Assembly (NCBI RefSeq): GCF_040530035.1
Contig: NZ_JBEWCD010000002.1
Span: 124,001-188,000 of the forward strand
DNA length: 64,000 bases
From: Roseibium sp. HPY-6
Lineage (GTDB): Bacteria > Pseudomonadota > Alphaproteobacteria > Rhizobiales > Stappiaceae
Direction: 5' to 3'
Shown here: piece by piece, positions 9,039-17,443 of the stretch
Position numbering within the stretch: position 1 is the first letter of the stretch
Layout: every line of letters begins with the position of its first letter
The notes under the pieces: generated by a model
Told to the model about the DNA's origin: nothing
Databases searched by the model: none
What the model saw: only the letters and a program-made list of their open reading frames with translations
Program-made: the position numbers and the translations under genes

Positions 9039-9432
9039 TTTTTTCCTCGGCAAAGACCAGCAAGCGTGATCCGAGATAGTTATTAGCAACCGCAAAGAGC
9101 GCTCCTGCTAACCAACTCAGGCTTGGGCCTGTTTGCAGCAATTCGGACGCCAGATTGGCAATTAAGCTCATCCCGGCGCCTCCTATGAGATAAACTGTCA
9201 GAAAGAAAAACACGGTGCGTGCATCTATGGGCTGTGAGGACTTGAAAACCCAGGCTTTGCCCAGCAGGAAAGAGCTTAGCAAACCGGCTGAATAGCCGAC
9301 GCCCGCGGCCATGAGTACAGAAGCGAAAAGCCCAATAAAGAGCGTGTAAACGGAAAAATTGAGGATGTTGGACAGCACGCCAACGAGCAGGAACCTGAAC
9401 AGCGAATTGTCAGTTATTGCGTTGGTTTGCAT
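8881..9432 (-). CDS. GtrA-family membrane protein with frame-overlapping tail
   Basis: 183 residues from ATG 9432. Four hydrophobic segments span about residues 10-130, with the family pattern 'FLLVGVLSNILNFSVYTLF' at the start, 'GLLSSFLLGKAWVF' after TM2, and 'NNYLGSRLLVF' at the usual C-terminus. GtrA proteins are small flippase-like partners of DPM1-type glycosyltransferases that move polyprenyl-linked sugars. Here the frame runs on for about 50 polar residues that simply overlay the start of the methyltransferase gene, so the normal stop seems lost. That tail has no family features. Fifteen bases follow the nucleotidyltransferase stop. Confidence 0.75.
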   Translation of the reverse strand: MQTNAITDNSLFRFLLVGVLSNILNFSVYTLFIGLFASVLMAAGVGYSAGLLSSFLLGKAWVFKSSQPIDARTVFFFLTVYLIGGAGMSLIANLASELLQTGPSLSWLAGALFAVANNYLGSRLLVFAEEKNVKIWIPVKTEHSPGRGVVLSCTNQSGDCSQRRKISGDQEGHVPELHRSGRR

Positions 9433-9447
9433 GAACAATTTGCCGCC

Positions 9448-11196
9448 TCAAATTCTGTTTTGATTCTGAAGTTGCGCAAGAGGCGATTGTGATAGACTAG
9501 ATTTGGTTGTGCCCCATTGAGACGGATGTTTCGATACTTCCGGCATTACCGGTATGTCAGCGGCAAACCGGGTTGCGAGCGCGTCAAGCTTGTCACTGGG
9601 TATCCGCCCGTCCAGGTCAAGCCGGTAGGGGTGCGAAGACCATTTGTGGAAACAGGACTGCCAGTATTCAAATGTCTTGAGATCGTTTGGGGTGCCCCAG
9701 CAGAGGTAGCTGTCGACCTCGAACAGGTGACAGCGGTACTCGAGTGCAAGAGCGTCTTCGATCATGGAGTCGAGATAGAATTCATTGTTGACGCGACCGT
9801 TGCGGCTCAGGAGGCGAGTGTAGGCGTTTTTGAAGATCTCCGCGTTCCGGAACGTGAATGTGCCCAGAATGATCGGATCAGTCTTGGGGTTGTCGAGCGG
9901 CTTCTTGACGGAAACGCCGCGGACTGCCTCGCCGTCAACATCAAGCCAGCCATACATTTCAGGATGCCGAACGGCATTGGGATAGCCGCGGATGCCCCAC
10001 ACAAGCAGGTCTGAATCCGTGTCGTCCAGGCGTGCCTGAAGCGCGGCCTCATCGAAAAGGGCACCGTTGTCACATGCGGCGAAGGTGATGGGGCCGCCAC
10101 ACGAACCGTTGGCGTGTTCCAGTGCATCGAGCCCGATCTTGGCTGTGCAGGCTTGCCCATCCGTGAGGCCATCAACCTCTGCTAGCGTTGCGGACGGGAA
10201 AAATTTCTTCAATTCAGACCCGAGCGGACCGAATTCGGGAATGTCAGACCGTAAAACGAAGCAAGTGTCGGCGGTCGCCGGCAGATCGTGAACCGCTTGA
10301 ACGACCATCGGCGTTGCCGAGACCGGAACAAGCGGTTTTGGTTCCATGTAGCCTTCACGCGCGAAACGGGAGCCGAGTCCTGCCATAGGAATGACGACAC
10401 TTCCGGTTGTCCTGGGCTTTTGTTGCTGTGGGACTGCCATCTTGCGAAATGCGTTGGACCAGACATTGTATTCTTCAACGTCCTCAGGCGTTCCCCATTG
10501 CATGAAATGCTGAAGGGGATAAACGGCAACCTGACGATCGTCCTCAAACAGCGGCCGGTAGGCCAGGCTGACATAGTACTCGCCGTTGATGTTGAGATCC
10601 TGAGATACCGTTGCGTCGAATGCCGCGCGCATCAGTTCGGCCGACGCAAAGTAGTATGTCCCACTTGAGGCGTATTCGTTCATCCGATTGTCGGTAAACG
10701 GCTGTTTTTCGCGAATATCTCTGACCCAACCACCATCTTCACGCATATAGGCATAGTTTGTTGTGCCGAGTGAGTGTGGATGAAAGCCCTTGTATGCGGG
10801 GATAGCACCGTCACAGCCGGTTGTGCGGACGAACTTCCGGAAATGATGCCAGTCCCAAAAACAGGTAAAGTCGCAGTAGTTTACAACAACAGGTTCGGAG
10901 GGGTCGAGCAGGTGCATCGCCTGCTGAACCGCATGAACCGGCCCGCGTTTATGCGCCGGGATTCCAACGATGCGCCCGGTCGGGCAAATCCGCTTAAGAA
11001 GAGTTTCCATGCCGAAATCGGCATTGTTCAGATGGTCGTTGTTGCAGATGAAAACGAAATTCTCTTCGCCTGGAAACATCTCGACGACATGCTCGATGAT
11101 CGGTTTGCCTTCGACCTCGATCAGGGGCTTCGGCAATCTGTAGCCGGCCCTGCGAAACCGCTCTCCAAATCCGGACATGGGGATCACAATTTGCAC
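9448..11196 (-). CDS. Tandem-duplicated sugar-phosphate nucleotidyltransferase
   Basis: 582 residues from GTG 11196, which has AGGAAG seven to eight bases upstream; a longer frame begins at 11268 but its extra residues are not family-like. Two complete NTP-transferase domains follow each other. The first (about 1-255) has IPMSGFGERFRRAGY and PKPLIEV; the second (about 270-545) repeats IPMAGLGSRFAREGY and PKPLVPV. Each copy also has a late 'GTYYF/GTFTF' strand, an 'NNEFYLD/NGEYYVS' motif and a 'WGTP' segment. Such enzymes transfer NMP to a sugar- or polyol-phosphate. A duplicated enzyme could act on two substrates or as an internal dimer. First gene of the coupled operon ending at the aldolase. 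Confidence 0.85.
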   Translation of the reverse strand: MQIVIPMSGFGERFRRAGYRLPKPLIEVEGKPIIEHVVEMFPGEENFVFICNNDHLNNADFGMETLLKRICPTGRIVGIPAHKRGPVHAVQQAMHLLDPSEPVVVNYCDFTCFWDWHHFRKFVRTTGCDGAIPAYKGFHPHSLGTTNYAYMREDGGWVRDIREKQPFTDNRMNEYASSGTYYFASAELMRAAFDATVSQDLNINGEYYVSLAYRPLFEDDRQVAVYPLQHFMQWGTPEDVEEYNVWSNAFRKMAVPQQQKPRTTGSVVIPMAGLGSRFAREGYMEPKPLVPVSATPMVVQAVHDLPATADTCFVLRSDIPEFGPLGSELKKFFPSATLAEVDGLTDGQACTAKIGLDALEHANGSCGGPITFAACDNGALFDEAALQARLDDTDSDLLVWGIRGYPNAVRHPEMYGWLDVDGEAVRGVSVKKPLDNPKTDPIILGTFTFRNAEIFKNAYTRLLSRNGRVNNEFYLDSMIEDALALEYRCHLFEVDSYLCWGTPNDLKTFEYWQSCFHKWSSHPYRLDLDGRIPSDKLDALATRFAADIPVMPEVSKHPSQWGTTKSSLSQSPLAQLQNQNRI

Positions 11197-11459
11197 GTCG
11201 GTTTCTTCCTGATCGTTGACTGAGGCACTTGCCGCCGGACCAGCGCGCACAGACAAAAGCGCGCGCACGCAAGCCGGTCTGCAACTTCATGGCATGAAAC
11301 TGACTGAGATTTGGTAAACCAAGGCTGAATTTTGTCTTGGAAATTCAGCGCCGATTTCAGGTCGAAAGACGCATGCCGAACTGAGGACAGAACGATAGGG
11401 CTCTGGTGGCTCAGACAGGCGACAGCTTGGCAAATTGCTGCACTTGGGACTGGTCGGAC

Positions 11460-12290
11460 TCAGCCGGTGGTGAGGCGGCGGTTTTTGAAAAGCGCGCACA
11501 GTCTGCCGCGGCCGACCTCAACGAGTTCGAAGTTTCGTGCAAGCAGAAAATTGATTGTCGGGACAAGCGTGCTTTCCGCTGCAACGCCGCGTTCATAACC
11601 AAGGTCTGCGGTAATGTACTCAATGTCCTGAAGCTGTTCGCCGATTCCCTCGAGAATCTCCGGTTCCGCGCCTTCCGCCTCAAGCTTGAGAAGCTTGACA
11701 CGTCCGGTGATCAGGGAATCCAGTCTTCTGGTTTCAACAACGATTTTTTCGTCATAATGCCGGGGCTCAATCAGGCTTGAATCAGCGCCTTGTGAGCTAA
11801 CGTAGAAAGTGAGTTCGCCGCTTTCGTTCCAAAGTCCGATATTGTGGACGGTCTTCCCGTTTACATTTTTGCGAAGGCAGGAAAACTCGACTGGACTGGG
11901 TTCGAATCCCGTGTAGTCAACATCAATCCCTTTCAGGAGGAACCAGAGGTAAAAGTCCCCGACATTTGCGCCGCAATCGAGGATGACATCGCCGGAAACA
12001 AAATCGATCCGATCCAGAAAGTAGGACTTGCCCAGATCAAGTGCGCGTGGCGCAAGGCCGTCCTTGTAAGCCATGTGCCCCTGGTGTTCGTGCCGGAAAC
12101 AGTAGCTGACTGAAGGCAAGGAATCGTCGTTGACCGTGTATTTTCCTCCGTCCCAATTCACGGTCGTCGAAAGGCCCAGCAAAGCTGCCTTTTTGTTGAA
12201 GAACCTCGCGTATTCGTCGCCTTCCGAGCTTAACAATTGCCTGGTGCACCGTTTCAGTCGGCGCTTTCGGAATTTGTCGAGCAGATACAC
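11460..12290 (-). CDS. FkbM-family SAM-dependent methyltransferase
   Basis: 276 residues, GTG start. A basic N-terminus is followed by the FkbM core: SAM loop VILDCGANVGDF (102-113), acidic strand 'YTGFEPSP' (127-133), 'NIGLW' and the 'VKLLKLEAEGAEPEILEG' block that marks the FkbM family. These enzymes O-methylate sugar hydroxyls in polysaccharides and polyketides. The gene stands alone with about 190 bases upstream and 260 downstream, but in the same direction as the neighbouring polysaccharide genes, so it belongs to the same pathway by context. Confidence 0.85.
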   Translation of the reverse strand: MYLLDKFRKRRLKRCTRQLLSSEGDEYARFFNKKAALLGLSTTVNWDGGKYTVNDDSLPSVSYCFRHEHQGHMAYKDGLAPRALDLGKSYFLDRIDFVSGDVILDCGANVGDFYLWFLLKGIDVDYTGFEPSPVEFSCLRKNVNGKTVHNIGLWNESGELTFYVSSQGADSSLIEPRHYDEKIVVETRRLDSLITGRVKLLKLEAEGAEPEILEGIGEQLQDIEYITADLGYERGVAAESTLVPTINFLLARNFELVEVGRGRLCALFKNRRLTTG

Positions 12291-12453
12291 TTATTTTCAC
12301 TTCGGCAATGCGCGTTGCGGGACGTCAGGTCTTTTGCGACCTTTTCGTGAGACTTACTAGCAACGCCGTTATCTTGCAATCGTTTAGAAAGACGCGCGTC
12401 TTGTTTTTCACCGCACGAGATGCTCGAACATGTCAGTATCCTGTCGGTCAAGA

Positions 12454-13851
12454 CTATTGGAACAGTTTTTTGACTTTCCGGATTCCGGAAAACCCCTTCT
12501 TCTTTTTCTTCGGCTTGTCTTTGAAACCGAAGCCGATTTTCACATCTTCCTTAACGGAGAATTCTCTCAGCTTCAGATACTCGCTGATGGCGGACTTGTA
12601 TTGCTTGTTTTTCACATCAGACGTGAGACTGAGGAACTCCTGTACCACCGCTCGGTCGAGAAACGGATATCGGGCCTCCATTCCGAAAGAACCCGCAACC
12701 ATCTCTTCCTTCGACAGGTAGGCGGCCTGGGTGCTTCCGTAGAAGGAAGACCAGGGGAACTGGCCGAGGAAATTAGGCGGAAACTGGCCGCCGAAATTGC
12801 TGTGGGCGAAGAATTTTTTCCCCGCGAACCCGTAGTCGGAAACAATCTCGTCGGCACCGCTGCCCGACAGATAAACGAGGGCTCCCGCCGCTTTGGCCTT
12901 TGTGCAAACGCCGGCCAGCATGAGGGCCGCCTTGTCCGTATGAACGCTTTTGCCCGTTTCCGTGCGTTCACCGTCGTCGTTGATGATGAAATAGGGTTGA
13001 TCCTCGACGCGGTCCTGAAGCCAAGCGCGCAGGCTCGTCAGGTCCAACTCCGTTTCCGGCAGGAGGAGCGCCCGATTTCCGGATGCTTCAACCGCATCGA
13101 AGCGTTGCTGTACGACATCTGGGTCCTCACGCCCTTCGATTGTCACGCTGATGAATGTCTTGTTCTGGTGGATCAGGGACGCGGCGATCGCGCCGCTGTC
13201 ATATCCGCTGGAGAGACCGATAAAGGGTTTCCCGCGAAGATGTTTCACCCGCTTAGCGACAGATCTGTCGAAAGCTTCGAACCAGTCCGAAAGATCTGTT
13301 TTGTACTGCGCGATATTGAACGTATATGTCTCGCGCTCCAGGATGCACTTGTTGTCGAAGGCATATTCGACAACGTGGTTGGGCTTCAAGGACTTGATGT
13401 TTGAATATCCCAGCGCGGACAGCGCCCCTCGATAACTTGCAAAGCCGAAATCATTGCCATTTGAGCCGAAGTAAAGCGGTTTGGTGCCAAAGCAGTCGCG
13501 CGCAACAAAAATGGTGTCCTTTTCGTAGTCTGCGAGAATGATCGCATATTCGCCGTCCAGACGGGAGAAACAGTCGGCCCCATGTTCGGTATACATGTCA
13601 TGCAGAAACTGGACTTCGCTTTCGTAGCTATCCGGGCAGGAATAGATCTCACCGTTGAACATGATGACGATTTTTTCGTCGTCAGACACATAAGGCTGCG
13701 CAATGAAATCTCCGCGCATCGACAACAGATTATGGCAGAAAAAATGACCGTTTACTGTGCGCGTTGCTGTACTGTCCGGTCCCCGGAGCGACATCATCCT
13801 GTTGAAGTCGTTCGTTTCAGGCTGGAGAGTTGAAAAAAGAAAGCTGCACAT
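12454..13851 (-). CDS. Asparagine-synthase-like glutamine amidotransferase
   Basis: 465 residues, shorter than typical AsnB (550-640). The N-terminal Ntn glutaminase begins with the nucleophile Cys2 (MCSFLF) and has RGPD (23-26) and FNGEIY (65-70). The synthetase half carries a PP-loop as SSGYDSG (214-220), differing from the usual SGGLDS but keeping the key Ser-Gly...Asp-Ser, and later 'SGSGADEIVSDYGF'. The C-terminus is very basic with a run of lysines. AsnB-like enzymes in surface-polysaccharide loci are thought to amidate uronic acids or attach amino groups; the substrate here is unknown. The ATG with no extension before Cys2 supports this start. Confidence 0.8.
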   Translation of the reverse strand: MCSFLFSTLQPETNDFNRMMSLRGPDSTATRTVNGHFFCHNLLSMRGDFIAQPYVSDDEKIVIMFNGEIYSCPDSYESEVQFLHDMYTEHGADCFSRLDGEYAIILADYEKDTIFVARDCFGTKPLYFGSNGNDFGFASYRGALSALGYSNIKSLKPNHVVEYAFDNKCILERETYTFNIAQYKTDLSDWFEAFDRSVAKRVKHLRGKPFIGLSSGYDSGAIAASLIHQNKTFISVTIEGREDPDVVQQRFDAVEASGNRALLLPETELDLTSLRAWLQDRVEDQPYFIINDDGERTETGKSVHTDKAALMLAGVCTKAKAAGALVYLSGSGADEIVSDYGFAGKKFFAHSNFGGQFPPNFLGQFPWSSFYGSTQAAYLSKEEMVAGSFGMEARYPFLDRAVVQEFLSLTSDVKNKQYKSAISEYLKLREFSVKEDVKIGFGFKDKPKKKKKGFSGIRKVKKLFQ

Positions 13852-14039
13852 TCTACCGGACTGACATGTTGTTGTTTCGGTGTCTTTTCAGGCGTGGGCT
13901 TCTGACCTTTACAATAAGATCGCCATGCCTGGTTCCAACATCCAATTTGTCTTTGAACCCACAGGCGCAACAATTTCACATGCGATGAGCGTACTGCAGA
14001 TCTTTCCGCGAAAGTTGCCTCGGAAAGGCCACATCTGCG

Positions 14040-15176
14040 TCAGGCTTCGCTTAGAACACTTTCCAGCCGCTTGATCAACAACCTGTTGTCGAGATTGCTG
14101 ACGGCGAATTCGCGGCTGGCGCGCCCGACTTTTTCCGCGTCGATGTTTCCCGTAAGCGCATCGCGAATGAGGGTGCGGAACCCGGTTTCGTCCAACTCGT
14201 CGACCAGAAATCCGGTTTTCCCTTCGCTGACCAGTTCAGGAATACCGGCGTGACGCGTGGACAAGACTACGCATCCGCAGGCAAGTGCCTCTTGTATGGA
14301 GGTTGGCGCGCCTTCTGCATCTCCCTCCGGGCTTGTCACCGAATGTTGCAGGAAATATTCGGCTTGCTGGAGGTGCTTCATGACACTGTCGTGAGACTGT
14401 TCACCCAGGATCTCTACTTGTCCTTCCATACGCATTTCGCGGATAATCTCTTGGCATCGCTCCTGCCAGGGGCCGCCACCAAGCATGGAAAGGGACGCAT
14501 CCGGATAGGATTTTGCTTCTTCACAAAATGAACGCACCGTGATGTCGGGCCGCTTCTTATCGACCAGTCTGCCGATGGCAACGAACTTGTGTTTTTTCTT
14601 GTCCAAGGGATGAAATTTTTCAGTGTTCACGCCGCTGGGAATGACATGGCTGTTCGGGTGAACGAGACCATATCTGGCCAGATTGTCCTTCAGGAATTTC
14701 GAAACGAAAAACAAGCCTGCCGTTTTCTCGAAGGCACGCGCAGTCAGCCTCTGTTGCCGCAAAGAGCGGATTCGCATCGTGCCGTCATAACCCCGGTAAT
14801 ATGTGAACATGGGAATGCCGATGTCCCCGATACTGCTCACCACCTCAGCGCCGATGCAGCCGAACTCACACAGCACGGCATCGACTTTTTCCCGTCGCAG
14901 AAATTCGATGATCCGGGCCCGCTCTGTCCCGATGAGGCTCTGTTGGGGAAGCCCCTTCAGTTTGTTCGCAAGTTCGTTGACCGGTGTGAGGACCTTGTCC
15001 CAAAGCGTCGGCGAAACGCTGCTGCGATCAAAAACTGTTCTTTTGACGGGCTGGAAGGTTGTTTCCTTGCCGGCGCATACGACTGCCGATCCGGAAAACA
15101 GGTTTTCGATATGAAAATTCACCATCGTTTGGTGAGGATGCATATAGGCGTATGTGAAGATGCAGATCTTTTTCAT
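14040..15176 (-). CDS. Glycosyltransferase family 4
   Basis: 378 residues of GT-B fold; MKKICIF at 15176 is the natural start, nine bases inside a slightly longer frame. The C-terminal Rossmann domain has 'FVAIGRLVDKKRPDITV' and 'SPEGDAEGAPTSIQEALACG', with the EX7E-type donor-site glutamates, followed by 'TRHAGIPELVSEGKTGFL'. The N-terminal domain is acceptor-specific. It is likely a retaining sugar transferase acting at the cytoplasmic face in polysaccharide assembly. Forty-three bases downstream of the next GT4 gene in the same direction. Confidence 0.85.
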   Translation of the reverse strand: MKKICIFTYAYMHPHQTMVNFHIENLFSGSAVVCAGKETTFQPVKRTVFDRSSVSPTLWDKVLTPVNELANKLKGLPQQSLIGTERARIIEFLRREKVDAVLCEFGCIGAEVVSSIGDIGIPMFTYYRGYDGTMRIRSLRQQRLTARAFEKTAGLFFVSKFLKDNLARYGLVHPNSHVIPSGVNTEKFHPLDKKKHKFVAIGRLVDKKRPDITVRSFCEEAKSYPDASLSMLGGGPWQERCQEIIREMRMEGQVEILGEQSHDSVMKHLQQAEYFLQHSVTSPEGDAEGAPTSIQEALACGCVVLSTRHAGIPELVSEGKTGFLVDELDETGFRTLIRDALTGNIDAEKVGRASREFAVSNLDNRLLIKRLESVLSEA

Positions 15177-15219
15177 TATTGCCAATTCGATCCGGGACCG
15201 GCTTCAAGCTGAGCGCGCC

Positions 15220-16302
15220 TTACGTGCCCCTGTTCTCCTGTGCGCCCCTAAAGAGAAGTTGCTCGTATTTTCCCAGAATGCTGGTTTCCGAGAATTGCGC
15301 CAAGAGGAATTTGTGCCCCTCCTGCGCCAGGTCGGGCGGCGCGGTAATGGAAACGCCAACGGCGTCGATTGACCTCACCAATCCATCCACATCTCCGCAC
15401 GGTGACAACAATCCGGTCTTCTCGTGCTCTATCAGCCAGCCGGGGCCTGGCGAATCTGTCGCGACAACGGGAAGACCGGCGTTCCAACCCTCCAGAACGA
15501 CATTCCCGAGCGGTTCATCGTCTGCCGGACAGACCAGAATGTCGGCGGCTTTCAGGAATGTCGAAGGGTCTCGTTGCCAGCCCAGAAAGTGCGTGCGGTC
15601 CTGAACACCCAACTCACCGGCGAGCAGTTTCATGTCATCCATCAGCTCCCCGTCGCCGATCAGCCAGGCGTGAACATTTTCGGGCAATTTCGCGAGCGCC
15701 TTGATCAGGAGGTCGAAACGCTTGCGCTCGACAAACCGGCCGAGGGAAATCAGAACGGTGGCGTCATCTGGGGTGTTGTAGTCCGCACGGTTGACCGGCT
15801 TCAGATCTTCAGGAAGCGGGTCGACGAAATTGCTGATCATATGTGCCCTGTCGGCCGGCCATCCCATGTCGACTGCCTGCCTGATAATTTCCGGTGTGTT
15901 GCCGATCAGGTTCTGGACATTGCCATATGTGTGAAAGCCGTCCGGAAAATCACCCAGGCGCAAAAAGGTGCGCATGTTAGGGCCGGGTTTTGGCATCCAT
16001 TTGCTGGCAGGGCTCATCCACCCCAACGTGACTTTCGCACCAAAGCTTCTTATTTCCCGCGAAATTCCCCAGCGCACGAAGTGACGTTTGAAGTGCGAAC
16101 GGCTGAATTTCAGCTCGCGAACTTCGCAGTGTTGCGCCAATTCGTCCCGCCACGGACGGTTTTTCCGAATAAACGCGATCTGTTCGACGCCGCGTTTGGC
16201 GAGCGCGCGCGACAGGCGCAGGAAGAACTTTTCCGCACCGCCATCAACTCCAAGATGGATATGGGCAATCTTGTTGCCGGATCCGGGACGCTCAGTTGCC
16301 AT
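15220..16302 (-). CDS. Glycosyltransferase family 4
   Basis: 360 residues. A glycine-rich start (HIHLGVDGGAEKFF) typical of GT4 N-domains is followed by the C-domain strand 'ATVLISLGRFVERKRFDLLI' and donor site 'CPADDEPLGNVVLEGWNAGLPVVATD', with the two glutamates in register. The start lies eleven bases inside the preceding GT2 gene, so they are coupled. Probably a retaining transferase adding one residue of the repeat unit. Donor and acceptor cannot be told. Confidence 0.85.
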   Translation of the reverse strand: MATERPGSGNKIAHIHLGVDGGAEKFFLRLSRALAKRGVEQIAFIRKNRPWRDELAQHCEVRELKFSRSHFKRHFVRWGISREIRSFGAKVTLGWMSPASKWMPKPGPNMRTFLRLGDFPDGFHTYGNVQNLIGNTPEIIRQAVDMGWPADRAHMISNFVDPLPEDLKPVNRADYNTPDDATVLISLGRFVERKRFDLLIKALAKLPENVHAWLIGDGELMDDMKLLAGELGVQDRTHFLGWQRDPSTFLKAADILVCPADDEPLGNVVLEGWNAGLPVVATDSPGPGWLIEHEKTGLLSPCGDVDGLVRSIDAVGVSITAPPDLAQEGHKFLLAQFSETSILGKYEQLLFRGAQENRGT

Positions 16303-17239
16303 CGATCACGTCATAATAGTTGTGTGCACGACCGAACAGACCGCGCAGGTTTCCAGAGCCCTTCATCAGGCGGATCAGGCCGTAGTAAAAAAGTTTCTCA
16401 CCGCGTTTTTTCGCAAACGGTTTGACGACAAAGCCAACCACTGTCGCGAGCAGGCCGAACAGCATGCGACGTGTGCTTTTGGGAATGAAGTGAAGCGCTG
16501 CCTTGCTTCTGCCTTCGCGCAGGACGATGTTGAAAGCACCGGAGGTTGCGGCCATGTGCATCCTGCTGAGCAGGCGCCTGGTGGTCACGCGGGATGCCGG
16601 AATGTCCTCTTCGACAAAGGCATCGTCTACCCAGATCATCTTCGCGCCCGCCGCATGTGTCCGGCGGAAGAAGTCGATATCCTCGCTGCCGAATGTCAGC
16701 CTTTCGTCAAACCGCAGTCCAAGCCCGTCATCGCGGATGATACGCGCGCTGAGAAGCACGTTGTTTGTCGGCGCTTCCGTGATGACCGTGCCGGTTGGCC
16801 TGGGTTTGAGAAGCTGCGACTTCCACCAGTGCGGTGCCGGCTTCTCGTAAATCCGGCGGACCGGTCCGTTGGCAACTTCGGCATTGTGCTCTTTGCATGC
16901 GCTCAACAGCCTTTCGATCCAGTCCGGCTCTGCGCGTTCGTCATCATCGATCAGCGCGACCCAATCCGGATCATGTTCAAGGGCCGCTTCCAGTGCACTG
17001 TTGCGCGCGAAGGGAATTCCCTTTCGCCTTTCATGATAAAAATGGACGGCAAGCGAGAGCTGCGACGTCAACTCGGCAGCGGCTGCGCCATGGAAGTGCG
17101 GTTGAGGGTCGTTTTCAACAACAACAGCCAGAATCTCAGTGCCGGCCGGACGGATCAGCTTGTCGAGGCTGAAGAGGCACGCCTTGAGCATGTTCGGACG
17201 CTGCGCCGTGCACACGGCAATGACCAGTTTCTGGGTCAT
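16292..17239 (-). CDS. Glycosyltransferase family 2
   Basis: 315 residues. GT-A domain: 'LVIAVCTAQRPNMLKACLFSL' at the start, 'ILAVVVENDP', 'GIPFARNSALEAAL' and a DDDE metal site within 'WVALIDDDERAEPDW', then an 'ERLTFGSEDIDFFRR' catalytic-base region. It ends with an amphipathic basic tail that may associate with the membrane. First gene of the minus-strand glycosyltransferase group; about 200 bases separate it from the divergent acyl-CoA synthetase, and that gap must hold both promoters. Confidence 0.85.
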   Translation of the reverse strand: MTQKLVIAVCTAQRPNMLKACLFSLDKLIRPAGTEILAVVVENDPQPHFHGAAAAELTSQLSLAVHFYHERRKGIPFARNSALEAALEHDPDWVALIDDDERAEPDWIERLLSACKEHNAEVANGPVRRIYEKPAPHWWKSQLLKPRPTGTVITEAPTNNVLLSARIIRDDGLGLRFDERLTFGSEDIDFFRRTHAAGAKMIWVDDAFVEEDIPASRVTTRRLLSRMHMAATSGAFNIVLREGRSKAALHFIPKSTRRMLFGLLATVVGFVVKPFAKKRGEKLFYYGLIRLMKGSGNLRGLFGRAHNYYDVIDGN

Positions 17240-17443
17240 GGAGGGAGATCGGTCCTTGACTTTGCTGTAGTTGTGCCTGCCGGGGTTCGGAGCCCGGCTC
17301 GCGCAGGGGTTTCGCGCAACTGAAGCTTACTGTCAAAGGATTTCCGCAAGGTTCGTCTTCCCACGATGCCACGCCCGCGCTACGGTTTGGGTCATAACCC
17401 TTTGAGCGATTGCACATATGCAACGGTGTTTGGGAGGACACAG

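Noticed and set aside
12430..13404. A 324-codon plus-strand open frame opposite the AsnB-like gene
   Set aside because: Antisense shadow of a conserved gene; no ribosome-binding site or motif.
16088..17323. A 411-codon plus-strand open frame opposite two glycosyltransferases
   Set aside because: It is antisense to the GT4 and GT2 genes, whose motifs are intact, and has low-complexity Arg-rich translation.
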